A DNA stretch of 64,000 nt from Saccharospirillum sp965652395 (GCA_965652395.1 CBFGUW010000003.1:104569-168568), one strand, 5' to 3'; shown: positions 17,418 to 25,912, counted from the stretch's first letter. Notes: generated from the letters alone by a model not told the origin. Translations and numbers: made by a program.

Positions 17418-18191
17418 ATGGTTAAACAACTGGTGTTATACAGTGCTGCCCTTCTGGGCAGCACTTTTGTTGTAGCGACAGCGGTTCATGCCGAAGCGCC
17501 CGTCGTTCAGTCCAAGCCCGACCATGTGCGGGGGCAAAATCCTACCTCCACGCCGTCCACGTCCGGTCCGGATACCGCCTTTATCGAGAACCTTATGTTC
17601 CAGGTGCAGGATCTGCAGCAGCAGGTGGCTGACCAACGGGGGTTGATAGAGGAGCTCACCTATCAGGTGCAGGTGCTGAAACAGGAGCAGAAAGAGCGTT
17701 ATATCGATCTTGATCAGCGCATTCTGACTCTGCAGGAGCAGCTAAGCAGCGCCTCCCAAAACCCGGTGTCTCAATCGCAGAGTGCGTCGAATGCGGTGGA
17801 TGCATCGGCCGTCAGCAATGAAGACATTCTTGCTGAATACAATGCCGCCCGGGAGCTTATTCGTGCGCGCAAGTTTCCAGAAGCCATACAGGCACTGAAC
17901 AATTTTACCCAAGCCCACCCCGACCATTCGCTGACACCCAATGCCTGGTATTGGCTGGGGGAGGTGCATCAGGTCAGTCGTCAGGTGGCTGAGGCCCGAA
18001 CCGCTTTCAGTCAGGTGGTGGATCGGTTCCCAAACCATTCCAAGGTGCCTGATTCCCTCTACAAGCTTGGGGTGATCGCGCAACAGCAGGGGAATGCCAA
18101 TGACGCCAAACGTTATTTCGAGCAGGTGATCTCCAAATACCCGGACAGCCAGAGCGCCAAGCTGGCGCAGGCACGGTTAAACAGTAACTGA
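17418..18191 (+). CDS. cpoB: CpoB (YbgF), Tol-associated cell-division coordinator
   Basis: 257 residues: signal peptide (about 1-25), an N-terminal coiled coil (about 55-110, LMFQVQDLQQQVADQRGLIEEL) and three C-terminal TPR units (about 135-255, e.g. NAWYWLGEVHQVSRQ). CpoB binds TolA and links PBP1B activity to outer-membrane constriction. It starts 10 bases after pal. A good intrinsic terminator follows. queE, usually next in this order, is absent. Confidence 0.94.
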   Translation: MVKQLVLYSAALLGSTFVVATAVHAEAPVVQSKPDHVRGQNPTSTPSTSGPDTAFIENLMFQVQDLQQQVADQRGLIEELTYQVQVLKQEQKERYIDLDQRILTLQEQLSSASQNPVSQSQSASNAVDASAVSNEDILAEYNAARELIRARKFPEAIQALNNFTQAHPDHSLTPNAWYWLGEVHQVSRQVAEARTAFSQVVDRFPNHSKVPDSLYKLGVIAQQQGNANDAKRYFEQVISKYPDSQSAKLAQARLNSN

Positions 18192-18225
18192 GGCCGTTCA
18201 GTCTCGATCTTTTCCCGATTCCACG

Positions 18226-18253
18226 AATGCCGGCCTTTCGCCGGCATTGTTAT
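18226..18253 (+). terminator. Intrinsic terminator after cpoB
   Basis: AATGCCGGC and GCCGGCATT form a perfect 9-bp stem around CTTTC, followed by a T-rich GTTATTT. It ends the tol-pal-cpoB transcript just before queC. Confidence 0.75.
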
Positions 18254-18281
18254 TTCAGATTGTCTTTCCAGGAAGAGCCTA

Positions 18282-18956
18282 GTGAGTAAAAAAGCGGTTG
18301 TTCTCTTGTCCGGAGGCTTGGATTCCACCACTGTGTTGGCCCAAGCCAAGTCTGAAGGCTACGACCTTTATGCCCTTAGCTTCGATTACGGTCAGCGTCA
18401 TGATGCGGAGTTGGAGGCAGCCAAACGAATCGCAACGGCGATGGGTGTGGCTGAGCACAAGGTGGTGCCAATCAATCTCAGCAGCATCGGCGGTTCAGCC
18501 CTGACCGACCACAGCATCGATGTGCCGGTGGAGGAAGGCGAGGGAATCCCCGTTACCTACGTTCCGGCCCGTAACACCGTTTTCCTGTCCATTGCCTTGG
18601 GATGGGCCGAAGTGTTGGATGCTCAGGATATTTTTATTGGTGTGAGTGCGGTCGACTACTCCGGCTATCCTGATTGCCGCCCAGAATACATCGCGGCTTA
18701 TGAGCGGTTGGCGAACCTGGCGACCAAAATGGGGGTCGAAGGTCGAAGCATTCGAATTCGCACACCGCTGATCAATCTGACCAAAGCCGCCACCATTCAG
18801 TTGGGCCATCAATTGGGTGTGGACTACGGTTTGACTGTGAGCTGCTATCAAGCCAACAGTGAGGGAGAAGCCTGTGGGCAATGCGACTCCTGCCGCTTGA
18901 GAAAGAAGGGTTTTGACGAGGCTGGAGTGCCCGACCCTACGCGGTATCAAGCCTAA
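18282..18956 (+). CDS. queC: QueC, 7-cyano-7-deazaguanine synthase
   Basis: 224 residues with the N-type ATP-pyrophosphatase loop LLSGGLDSTTVLA (about 8-20), the family segment PDCRPEYIAAYE, and four zinc-binding Cys at the C-terminus (SCYQ, then ACGQCDSCRLRKKGF). It makes preQ0 from CDG for queuosine in tRNA. The start is GTG 26 bases after the terminator stem. Its usual neighbour queE, which makes CDG, is not in the window. Confidence 0.96.
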   Translation: MSKKAVVLLSGGLDSTTVLAQAKSEGYDLYALSFDYGQRHDAELEAAKRIATAMGVAEHKVVPINLSSIGGSALTDHSIDVPVEEGEGIPVTYVPARNTVFLSIALGWAEVLDAQDIFIGVSAVDYSGYPDCRPEYIAAYERLANLATKMGVEGRSIRIRTPLINLTKAATIQLGHQLGVDYGLTVSCYQANSEGEACGQCDSCRLRKKGFDEAGVPDPTRYQA

Positions 18957-19013
18957 ATGGCCCTAAAGCCCTTTTAGATCAAAGGCTTGGCGACAAAAAT
19001 CTTAAAATCGGGG

Positions 19014-19041
19014 TTGCGTCGCCAAAAAAAATACATATTAT
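19014..19041 (+). promoter_or_regulatory. Promoter of first tRNA-Lys
   Basis: TTGCGT and TATTAT are separated by 16 bases, followed by a GC-rich discriminator GCGCCTCC typical of stringently controlled stable-RNA promoters. The tRNA starts 14 bases after the -10. Confidence 0.65.
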
Positions 19042-19054
19042 ATGCGCCTCCTTT

Positions 19055-19130
19055 GGGTCGTTAGCTCAGTTGGTAGAGCAGTTGGCTTTTAACCAATTGG
19101 TCGCAGGTTCGAATCCTGCACGACCCACCA
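19055..19130 (+). tRNA. tRNA-Lys (anticodon TTT), copy 1
   Basis: 76 bases including encoded CCA. Acceptor stem GGGTCGT/ACGACCC, D-loop AGCTCAGTTGGTAGAGC, anticodon arm TTGGCTTTTAACCAA with TTT, and T-arm GCAGGTTCGAATCCTGC are all intact. It is identical to copy 2. tRNA-Lys next to queC is a known integration site for ICEs such as PAPI-1 in pseudomonads; no integrase is seen here. Confidence 0.98.
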
Positions 19131-19219
19131 CTTCCTTTTTAGCTCTCCGGTGGCGCCGGTATGGCTTGAAACGAAGGTTGCTGGTCCGGATCTGAAATGA
19201 GCTAAGTAATTGAAATTAC

Positions 19220-19247
19220 TTGCTTTTTAAAGTGGGAAAGGTAGAAT
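19220..19247 (+). promoter_or_regulatory. Promoter of second tRNA-Lys
   Basis: TTGCTT and TAGAAT with a 16-base spacer and a GC-rich discriminator (GCCACGCC) lie 15 bases before copy 2. The second gene therefore appears to have its own promoter rather than depend on the first. Confidence 0.6.
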
Positions 19248-19262
19248 GCCACGCCAAGTTGA

Positions 19263-19338
19263 GGGTCGTTAGCTCAGTTGGTAGAGCAGTTGGCTTTTAA
19301 CCAATTGGTCGCAGGTTCGAATCCTGCACGACCCACCA
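19263..19338 (+). tRNA. tRNA-Lys (anticodon TTT), copy 2
   Basis: 76 bases, base-for-base the same as copy 1, including CCA. A 132-base spacer without similarity to the other flank separates the two. A strong terminator follows directly. Confidence 0.98.
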
Positions 19339-19343
19339 TATTC

Positions 19344-19371
19344 AAAAAAGAGAGCTTCGGCTCTCTTTTTT
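19344..19371 (+). terminator. Intrinsic terminator after tRNA-Lys
   Basis: AAAAAAGAGAGC and GCTCTCTTTTTT close on a TTCG tetraloop, with the T-run included in the 3' arm. It is a canonical strong terminator, usable in both directions. Confidence 0.9.
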
Positions 19372-19578
19372 ATTGCCAGCGATTTTTTCACAGCCGGTCC
19401 CCTCCAGTATTACCCTGTAAAGTAAAGCGCACTTGCAGCTTAAGGCTGGGTATTTGCTAAAAGATTCATAAAAAAAGTATCTTAAAAGGGTTGTATCGCG
19501 AAGAGTAGCCCCAAATTCGTCGATCCTGACTTGATGGTTGATATGCCCAGGTTTCCAGGCAAGCCTGACCGGCCAACA

Positions 19579-19607
19579 TTGGGCCTGAGCCTCAATCGAG
19601 GTAGAAT
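19579..19607 (+). promoter_or_regulatory. Putative nadA promoter
   Basis: TTGGGC and TAGAAT with a 17-base spacer lie about 32 bases before the nadA start. The 200 bases between the tRNA-Lys terminator and this site show no gene. Confidence 0.5.
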
Positions 19608-19638
19608 AGCGCGTCGAACCGGAGGCGACAGAAAAGCC

Positions 19639-20688
19639 ATGACAGATTCCGTTGCATTATCTGATGTGACCATCAACTTCGAAATTCCCGTGGCAGAGCG
19701 GCCAAGCTCCCTCAGTCCGGGCGAAGTGACGGCGCTGAACGATGACATTATCGAGCTGCTGAAGCAGAACAATGCCGTATTGGTCGCGCATTACTATACC
19801 GACCCGCTGGTTCAGGCCCTGGCTGAGCAGTCTGGTGGTTTCATTGGCGATTCCCTGGAAATGGCCCGCTACGGGCGGGATGTCGATGCCGAGACCGTAG
19901 TGGTGGCGGGCGTACGCTTTATGGGCGAGACAGCCAAAATCCTCAGCCCCGAGAAAAAGGTGCTGATGCCAACCTTGGAAGCTACCTGTTCTCTCGACCT
20001 CGGCTGTCCCGCTGACGAATTCGCGGCCTACTGCGATCAGCATCCCGACAGAACAGTGGTCGTGTATGCCAACACCTCGGCGGCGGTAAAGGCCCGGGCG
20101 GATTGGGTGGTGACTTCCAGCATTGCTCTGGACGTTGTTGACCACCTGGATCGCCAGGGCAAGAAAATCCTCTGGGCACCGGACCAACATCTGGGCCGGT
20201 ACGTGCAGCGTCAAACCGGGGCCGACATGCTGTTGTGGAACGGGTCCTGTATTGTCCATGAAGAGTTTCGGGCCAAAGGTCTATTGGACCTGAAAGCCAT
20301 GTACCCTGATGCAGCCATCCTCGTCCATCCGGAATCCCCGGAGTCGGTTGTTCAGTTGGCTGATGTGGTGGGGTCCACCACCCAGTTGATTGCTGCCTCC
20401 GAGCGTTTGCCGAACAAGCAGTTCATCGTGGCAACGGATCGCGGCATTTTTTATAAGATGCAGCAGCGCTCGCCCCATAAAACCTTTATCGAAGCCCCTA
20501 CAGCGGGCCAGGGTGCCAACTGTCGCAGTTGCGCGCATTGCCCTTGGATGGCTATGAATGATCTGGAGCGGTTGAAGCAGGTGTTGATCAAGCAGGATCA
20601 AACCATCGAGGTGTCTTCCGATCTGATCGAGAAAGCCCGCATTCCGCTGAATCGAATGCTGGAGTTCACTACCAAAAAGGTGGCTTAA
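19639..20688 (+). CDS. nadA: Quinolinate synthase
   Basis: 349 residues from MTDSVALSDV, preceded by GGAGGC 12 bases upstream; an in-frame extension to 19531 is not supported. The three [4Fe-4S] ligands expected for NadA are present as Cys117 (ATCSLDLGCP), Cys204 (NGSCIVHEEF) and Cys301 in CRSCAHCPWM. It condenses iminoaspartate with dihydroxyacetone phosphate to quinolinate in de novo NAD synthesis. It is convergent with the M48 peptidase gene. Confidence 0.97.
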   Translation: MTDSVALSDVTINFEIPVAERPSSLSPGEVTALNDDIIELLKQNNAVLVAHYYTDPLVQALAEQSGGFIGDSLEMARYGRDVDAETVVVAGVRFMGETAKILSPEKKVLMPTLEATCSLDLGCPADEFAAYCDQHPDRTVVVYANTSAAVKARADWVVTSSIALDVVDHLDRQGKKILWAPDQHLGRYVQRQTGADMLLWNGSCIVHEEFRAKGLLDLKAMYPDAAILVHPESPESVVQLADVVGSTTQLIAASERLPNKQFIVATDRGIFYKMQQRSPHKTFIEAPTAGQGANCRSCAHCPWMAMNDLERLKQVLIKQDQTIEVSSDLIEKARIPLNRMLEFTTKKVA

Positions 20689-20720
20689 TAAAAACCCTTG
20701 AGCCAGTATTTCCAGGGTTC

Positions 20721-22085
20721 TCAGCGCGGTAACAGTGCCAGTTGCTCCTCGAAGTGGGTCAGCAACTGGCGTAACCGGGCGACCTGGCTCGCGCTTTTCG
20801 GAGTTTCGATGGCGCGCCTCAGCAGGTTCATCGCCCGATTTTCCTCTCCCTTGTGCCACAACCATTGAGCAGTGGCTTCTGCTTCGCGATCAGGCTCGCA
20901 TTGAGCACTCAATGATCGTTTCATTTCCAATGCTTGCAGATAGGTGGCCTGGATTCGTCCCAGATAGCCTAATGATGTTTTACAGGCTTCAATATTGTTG
21001 CTCGCCTGTGTTTCGCTGAGCTTGGCCAATTCGAACCAGGCAGGATCGAAATCGGGAAACAGCCGGGTAAGTGCCAGAAGACGCTCTTCCTGTTTGGCGG
21101 GTGAGTGTTGATTGTTCTGGTGGATTATCCAACCAAAGGTCAGGTTGGGGTCGGTTTCCGCAAGCAGCGATGACGGCAGGGTACTGTCTTCTCCCGTCTC
21201 TGCCGTATGCGAAATACTGTTGTAAGCCTGAGGGGTCTTGGCGAAGCTGTCATCGGGCATAAAGCGCTGATTGACGTACCAGCGCAGTGCATCGTAATGA
21301 TGTTCCGGGGCTTCGCCAGTGGGGGCGTCCAGTTGACCGAGGCGCGCTACTCGGTTGGCCGGGAGCGGGTGGGTCTGCCAAAAGTCCGACAGGCCGGGCT
21401 GAAAGGTGATCTGTTGCTGCAGGCGCTGAAATACCGCGGCCCCGGCGCTTGGGTCGTAGCCCACTTCCCGCAGTAACTGGCTCGCGAACCGGTCCGCTTC
21501 GGTTTCCATCGCCCGGCTGAACGCCAGACGTTGTTGCAGGGCGCCGGCCTGCGAACTGGTAAAGGCCGCGCTGCCAAGCTCCGGGTCTACTCCGATCAGG
21601 GCAATACCCAGTAGGGCGCCGCTCAAAGCAAGCCAGGTTTGTTGGCGGTTGCTATCGGCCAGGCGGTTGAAGTGCCGCAAATTGAGGTGGGCCAGTTCGT
21701 GGGCTAATACAGAGACAAACTCGGCTTCCGTTCGGGCGGTTTGCCAGAGCCCCAAATTGAAACCCATGACATTGCCAGGCAAGGCGAAGGCGTTGAAGCT
21801 GTGGTCGTTGATGATGAGTATGGACAGCGAACCCAGCGGTGCCGTCGAGGATTGGCGAAGCCGCTCGGCCCGTTCAGCGAGCCAATATTCCACCCAGACG
21901 TCGTTCAGCACATCGCCCTGAGCCTGGAGCCGCCTTTTCAAATAGCCAGCGACCGCGCGTTCCTGTTCGCGCGTCCAGCCTAGCGATTGATCGCCGAAAT
22001 CCTCGGCGGAAAGCATTGCAGGGAAGAACGAAGCCCATGCCGTCAGCACAAGCGTGAACAGGGCGGTCCGTGGGCGGCTCAGCAT
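20721..22085 (-). CDS. bepA: BepA-like periplasmic M48 metallopeptidase/chaperone with TPR domain
   Basis: 454 residues from MLSRPRTALF, with a signal peptide ending AMLSA (about residue 25). The M48 core has VLAHELAHLNLRH (HEXXH, about 130-142) and the third ligand region ETEADRFASQLL. The C-terminal ~170 residues are helical repeats of TPR type. BepA assists or degrades stalled LptD and BAM clients in the outer membrane. The neighbours TusA-like, perM and bcp repeat the order known from E. coli and P. aeruginosa. Confidence 0.9.
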   Translation of the reverse strand: MLSRPRTALFTLVLTAWASFFPAMLSAEDFGDQSLGWTREQERAVAGYLKRRLQAQGDVLNDVWVEYWLAERAERLRQSSTAPLGSLSILIINDHSFNAFALPGNVMGFNLGLWQTARTEAEFVSVLAHELAHLNLRHFNRLADSNRQQTWLALSGALLGIALIGVDPELGSAAFTSSQAGALQQRLAFSRAMETEADRFASQLLREVGYDPSAGAAVFQRLQQQITFQPGLSDFWQTHPLPANRVARLGQLDAPTGEAPEHHYDALRWYVNQRFMPDDSFAKTPQAYNSISHTAETGEDSTLPSSLLAETDPNLTFGWIIHQNNQHSPAKQEERLLALTRLFPDFDPAWFELAKLSETQASNNIEACKTSLGYLGRIQATYLQALEMKRSLSAQCEPDREAEATAQWLWHKGEENRAMNLLRRAIETPKSASQVARLRQLLTHFEEQLALLPR

Positions 22086-22161
22086 GGGTCGTAACCGGCG
22101 GATTTTCGAACGGCTTTTGCAAAAAACCACGTCGACTCCATACAGTTGGCTTGCATTGCCC

Positions 22162-22167
22162 TATAAT
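22162..22167 (+). promoter_or_regulatory. -10 element upstream of the TusA-like gene
   Basis: A perfect TATAAT lies 38 bases before the TTG start of the TusA-like gene. No convincing -35 is seen at the right distance. Confidence 0.45.
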
Positions 22168-22204
22168 ACGGCCCCAACTCGGACCTGACAGGGGGAGGGT
22201 GTAA

Positions 22205-22453
22205 TTGACTTGTAAAAGTAGGCCCACAGAATACCTCGACGCCACCGGCCTGCGCTGCCCGTTGCCGTTATTGCGCACCAAACAGGCGCTGATGAAACTC
22301 TCGCCCGGCGATGTGCTCGAAGTGGTGGCGACGGATGTCGGCTCCTGGCGTGACATCCCGGTGTATTTGCAGGGGTCGCCTCATCGACTACTCGAACAAT
22401 CCGAACCATCCACCGGTCATTACCGTTATCTAATTGAAAGAGGAGAGGGTTGA
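22205..22453 (+). CDS. TusA-family sulfur-carrier protein (position of PA1006 of P. aeruginosa)
   Basis: 82 residues. The TusA signature YLDATGLRCPLPLLRTKQAL holds the persulfide-carrying Cys18. It has no ATG; TTG at 22205 is preceded by GGAGGG 6 bases upstream. Its place between bepA and perM matches PA1006, reported as a persulfide-modified protein needed for molybdenum homeostasis; the functional transfer is inferred. A second paralogue at 39202 is the likelier housekeeping TusA. perM starts 1 base after the stop. Confidence 0.88.
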   Translation: MTCKSRPTEYLDATGLRCPLPLLRTKQALMKLSPGDVLEVVATDVGSWRDIPVYLQGSPHRLLEQSEPSTGHYRYLIERGEG

Positions 22454-22454
22454 T

Positions 22455-23594
22455 TTGAAGCTGTATCGGGTCATACAGGGATTCTTTCATCGCTATTTTT
22501 CCGATGAAGAAGCCGTCATCCTGTTCTTTCTGTTGGTGCTGTTTATTCTGTTGGTGTATGGCCTGGGCCAGGTATTGGCTCCGGTGTTTACGGCTGTGAT
22601 TCTGGCCTACCTGCTGTCACCCTTTGTCGACCGGCTCAATAATCTCAGGTGCCCTCATATTCTGTCGGTTTCGCTGGTGTGCCTCGCATTCTTCGGCATC
22701 CTGGTGTTGGGCATGCTGGTGATAGTTCCTGCGCTACTGAAACAGATCACCAATCTGTTGTCAGAATTGCCTGACATGCTGCGAATGTTTCAGGATCAGA
22801 TTCAAACCCTGCCGGACCGCTATCCCGAGTTGATTTCCAATGAATTGGCTCAGCAATGGCTATTGGGGGTCGACCTGCGCGGTATCAGTCAGCAGCTGTC
22901 CGGCTTGATCCCCCGCGTGCTCACCTTTTCTCTCAGCACCCTGCCAAGCGTGATGGGGTTGCTGGTTTATCTGGTCGTGGTGCCGTTGATGGTGTTCTTC
23001 ATGCTAAAGGACCGGGTGGTTTTGTGGGCGGGCGTGAAGTCCGTATTGCCCACCCAGCGCGCTCTTATGAACCAGATTGCGCTGGAAATGAACCAGCAGA
23101 TCGCCAACTACATTCGTGGCAAGGTTATCGAGATTCTCATAGTTGGTAGTGTTTCCTTCATCACTTTCGAGCTGTTCGGGCTGGAATATGCGGCGCTGTT
23201 GGCCGTTATGGTCGGGCTGTCGGTATTGATTCCCTATATCGGTGCCACGGTGGTAACACTGCCGGTCTTTTTCATCGGTGTCTTCCAATGGGGGTTCACC
23301 AATGAGCTTTATTATGTGCTGATCGCTTACATGATTATCCAGATTCTCGACGGCAACGTGTTGGTCCCATTGTTGTTCTCGGAGGCGGTCAACCTCAACC
23401 CGGTCTCCATCATCATCGCGGTGCTGTTGTTTGGCGGTATATGGGGGTTCTGGGGAGTCTTCTTCGCGATTCCGCTGGCCACTTTCGTAAAAGCCATTTT
23501 CAATGCATGGCCCAAACACCCTGAATATGACGACAAGCCGCTGTCTCTGGAGGCAGAGGCGGAAAGCACCGATAAAGTCGCAGAGCGGAAGTAG
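22455..23594 (+). CDS. perM: AI-2E family transporter, PerM-like
   Basis: 379 residues from a TTG start at 22455. GAGGAGAGGG lies 5 bases before it, whereas the earlier TTG at 22434 sits inside the TusA-like gene. About eight membrane helices are arranged as in the family: a cluster at residues 20-85, a middle soluble stretch, then a cluster from about 165 to 355, including the segment GLSVLIPYIGATVV. Substrate is unknown; the AI-2E name covers diverse permeases. It is translationally coupled to the TusA-like gene. Confidence 0.88.
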   Translation: MKLYRVIQGFFHRYFSDEEAVILFFLLVLFILLVYGLGQVLAPVFTAVILAYLLSPFVDRLNNLRCPHILSVSLVCLAFFGILVLGMLVIVPALLKQITNLLSELPDMLRMFQDQIQTLPDRYPELISNELAQQWLLGVDLRGISQQLSGLIPRVLTFSLSTLPSVMGLLVYLVVVPLMVFFMLKDRVVLWAGVKSVLPTQRALMNQIALEMNQQIANYIRGKVIEILIVGSVSFITFELFGLEYAALLAVMVGLSVLIPYIGATVVTLPVFFIGVFQWGFTNELYYVLIAYMIIQILDGNVLVPLLFSEAVNLNPVSIIIAVLLFGGIWGFWGVFFAIPLATFVKAIFNAWPKHPEYDDKPLSLEAEAESTDKVAERK

Positions 23595-23667
23595 CGGGAA
23601 GCATTGTCGGTCCCCATTCCATTGTTTGCAGGAGCAAGCGGGAATGAGGACCTAGGGTGAGCTGGTG

Positions 23668-24150
23668 TCAGCCGGTTTTCCGGGTATTGCTCTGTTCCAG
23701 CTCTTCCAACACCCGGTGGACATGATTGCGTGCATCCACATCACGCCAGGCATGGGTGAGTATGCCTTCGGTATTGATCAGGAAGCTGCTGCGCACCAGA
23801 CTGAATATCTGGCGTCCAAACAGTTCCTTTTCCTTGAGTACTCCAAACATACGGCACAGAGCCTCGTTGTTATCGGAAATCAGCTCGAAGGGAAGACTCT
23901 GTTCACGCTTGAACCGTTCATGGCTGTCGAGCGTGTCGCGGCTCACGCCAAATACCAAGATGTTCCTGTCCCTGAAACGCTGGTAGTTGGCACCAAAGTC
24001 CTGTGTTTCTATGGTACAGGCCGGGGTGTGGTTCTTGGGGTAGAAGTACAGCAGCACCTGATACCCTTTCAGCGCCCGTAAGTGGACGTTTTTATGGCTG
24101 GTAGCCGGAACTACAAAATCAGGCACAGCTTGACCTGGTTGAATAATCAT
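23668..24150 (-). CDS. bcp: Bcp-type thioredoxin-dependent peroxiredoxin
   Basis: 160 residues with the peroxidatic Cys45 in PKNHTPACTIET. The CxxxxC resolving Cys of E. coli Bcp (position 50) is Gln here. Another Cys, Cys99 in NEALCRMFGV, lies in the region of helix 3 and could resolve the sulfenate as in some Bcp/PrxQ enzymes. It reduces hydroperoxides in the cytoplasm. It is convergent with perM. The gcvR gene often found upstream is absent. Confidence 0.93.
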   Translation of the reverse strand: MIIQPGQAVPDFVVPATSHKNVHLRALKGYQVLLYFYPKNHTPACTIETQDFGANYQRFRDRNILVFGVSRDTLDSHERFKREQSLPFELISDNNEALCRMFGVLKEKELFGRQIFSLVRSSFLINTEGILTHAWRDVDARNHVHRVLEELEQSNTRKTG

Positions 24151-24462
24151 ATCCTTATCTCCTCTCGGTCCAACGGTGGAATTGACGGCGCCGAACGGGG
24201 CATAGTTCGGTCAGTCAACACTGAAGTATGGTCGAAATTTTGGTTTTCGCCAGAAAAGGTGCCTGGCAAGGTCCTTTCCAGGCTTGTGTCACCGGATAAC
24301 GCCCAGTACCATTGCGCCGAGAGCAACCCCGCCGTCGTCTCTGTTTCTATGAGTCAGGCGGAGTTGACCGCAACCAGCCCAGCCAGAAGCGGTCCGGCAC
24401 CGTGACAGGGTGAGCACTCAGAACATCGACCGACCATCGGGACAGCGGGAGACACTTTTTAC
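24151..24462. other. 312-base intergenic region between bcp and dapA, no gene seen
   Basis: Bcp and dapA diverge from this segment. No convincing ORF or gcvR remnant is seen. It holds an imperfect hairpin GCCTGGCAAGGTCCTTTCCAGGC at about 24266-24288. Both promoters should lie here, but no clean hexamers stand out. Confidence 0.5.
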
Positions 24463-25338
24463 ATGATCACTGGCAGTATTGTTGCCTTGGTGACGCCTAT
24501 GCATGCAGACGGTTCTGTAGCCTGGGACAGCCTTGAACAGCTCATCGAATTCCACATCGAAAACGGCACCGCCGCCATCGGCGCGGTGGGAACCACCGGC
24601 GAAGCTTCCACGCTCGATATGAAAGAGCACGAAGACGTCATCCGTTTTACCGTGGAAAAATGCGCGGGCCGTATCCCTGTGATCGCGGGAACCGGCGGGA
24701 ACTCAACCCGTGAAGCCATGCATTTGACCCGCGCCGCCAAAGCTGCCGGTGCCGATGCAGCCCTGTTGGTCACCCCTTATTACAACAAGCCGACTCAGGA
24801 AGGCCTGTACCAGCATTACAAGTACATCGCCGAGAATGTCGATATCCCCCAGATTTTGTACAACGTTCCCGGGCGGACGGCATGCGACATGCACCCCGAT
24901 ACCGCGCTGCGGTTGGCTGGAATACCCAACATCATCGGTATCAAAGAAGCGACCGGTGACCTTGAGCGCGCCCGTTACCTGATCGAGAACGCCCCTGAAG
25001 GCTTCGCTATCTACAGTGGCGACGACGCCACGGCGATGGAGCTGATGCTGCTGGGTGGTCATGGTGATATTTCCGTTACCGCCAATGTCTCTCCCAAGGC
25101 CATGTCCAGCCTGTGCGAGGCGGCGATGAAAGGCGACCGCGAGCAGGCTTCGCGTTTGAACGATCTGTTGATGCCGTTGCACACCAATCTCTTCGTGGAA
25201 GCCAACCCCATTCCGGTGAAATGGGCCTTGAACCTGATGGGTCTGATCCCGGAGGGCATTCGCCTGCCTCTGACGCCCTTGTCTGAGTCGATGCACGATA
25301 TCGTACGCAAGGCGCTGATGGACTCGGGTGTTATTTAA
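24463..25338 (+). CDS. dapA: 4-hydroxy-tetrahydrodipicolinate synthase
   Basis: 291 residues with the class I aldolase features of DapA: the GTTGE motif near residue 44, Tyr in LYNVPGRTACDM (about 135), and the Schiff-base Lys in GIKEATGDL (about 163). It condenses pyruvate with aspartate semialdehyde in lysine/diaminopimelate synthesis. It is followed immediately by bamC, a conserved gammaproteobacterial pair. Confidence 0.97.
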   Translation: MITGSIVALVTPMHADGSVAWDSLEQLIEFHIENGTAAIGAVGTTGEASTLDMKEHEDVIRFTVEKCAGRIPVIAGTGGNSTREAMHLTRAAKAAGADAALLVTPYYNKPTQEGLYQHYKYIAENVDIPQILYNVPGRTACDMHPDTALRLAGIPNIIGIKEATGDLERARYLIENAPEGFAIYSGDDATAMELMLLGGHGDISVTANVSPKAMSSLCEAAMKGDREQASRLNDLLMPLHTNLFVEANPIPVKWALNLMGLIPEGIRLPLTPLSESMHDIVRKALMDSGVI

Positions 25339-25339
25339 C

Positions 25340-25912
25340 GTGCGCACGCTGATCACCCTCACCCTATGCGCCACCCTGGCCGCCTGTGGCGGCCGTCAGG
25401 TGAACGTGGAATACCACCCGAACGCCGATCACAGCGGTGGCGATTGGTTCCCCATTCCCGTGGAAGAGCCACAAACTGTCACCTCGGCCAACCGTGAGTT
25501 GGAGCGCCCGCCGTTACGGGTCGCCGATGTCAGCCCGGACAACGGTCAGGGCGGATTGCAGATTGAACAGGTGAGCGATAGTTTCGGCAACGTCAGCCTG
25601 GAAGTGAACCGCAATGCCAGCCTGACCTGGGAGTTGCTCGACAGTGCCGTCACCCGGCTCGGTTGGCCGGTGGATGACCGGAACCGTAGCGAGTACCGCA
25701 TGGTGCTGAGCGATCCGGACATTGCCGGTCGTGGCTTCTTCGGGCGAATGAAGGCTTTCTTCACCGAAGAAAGCCGGGAAGTGCAATTGATTCTGGTCCC
25801 CAAGGTGGGGGTTACCGGTATCTCGGCCGAATATGCGGATGATCAGGTGCTCAATGCGGATGAGAACAGACGTTTGATGGCGCAGCTTCGGGAAGAGTTG
25901 TTACAGGACTGA
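25340..25912 (+). CDS. bamC: BamC lipoprotein, short form
   Basis: 190 residues from GTG at 25340; a GTG at 25328 inside dapA is the alternative. The lipoprotein signal ends in LAAC (Cys about 16). An unstructured stretch follows, then one domain with LEVNRNASLTWELLDSAVTRLGW, as in the BamC helix-grip fold. E. coli BamC has about 344 residues and two such domains; here only one is present. It is an accessory subunit of the outer-membrane beta-barrel assembly machine. Location after dapA supports the call. Confidence 0.82.
   Translation: MRTLITLTLCATLAACGGRQVNVEYHPNADHSGGDWFPIPVEEPQTVTSANRELERPPLRVADVSPDNGQGGLQIEQVSDSFGNVSLEVNRNASLTWELLDSAVTRLGWPVDDRNRSEYRMVLSDPDIAGRGFFGRMKAFFTEESREVQLILVPKVGVTGISAEYADDQVLNADENRRLMAQLREELLQD

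Noticed and set aside
19131..19262. ICE or integron attachment scar between the tRNA-Lys copies
   Set aside because: The second gene is a full identical copy rather than a 3'-end duplication, and no integrase or recombinase is present.
24151..24462. gcvR remnant between bcp and dapA
   Set aside because: No ACT-domain-like sequence is seen in any frame I read, and the gap is shorter than the gene.
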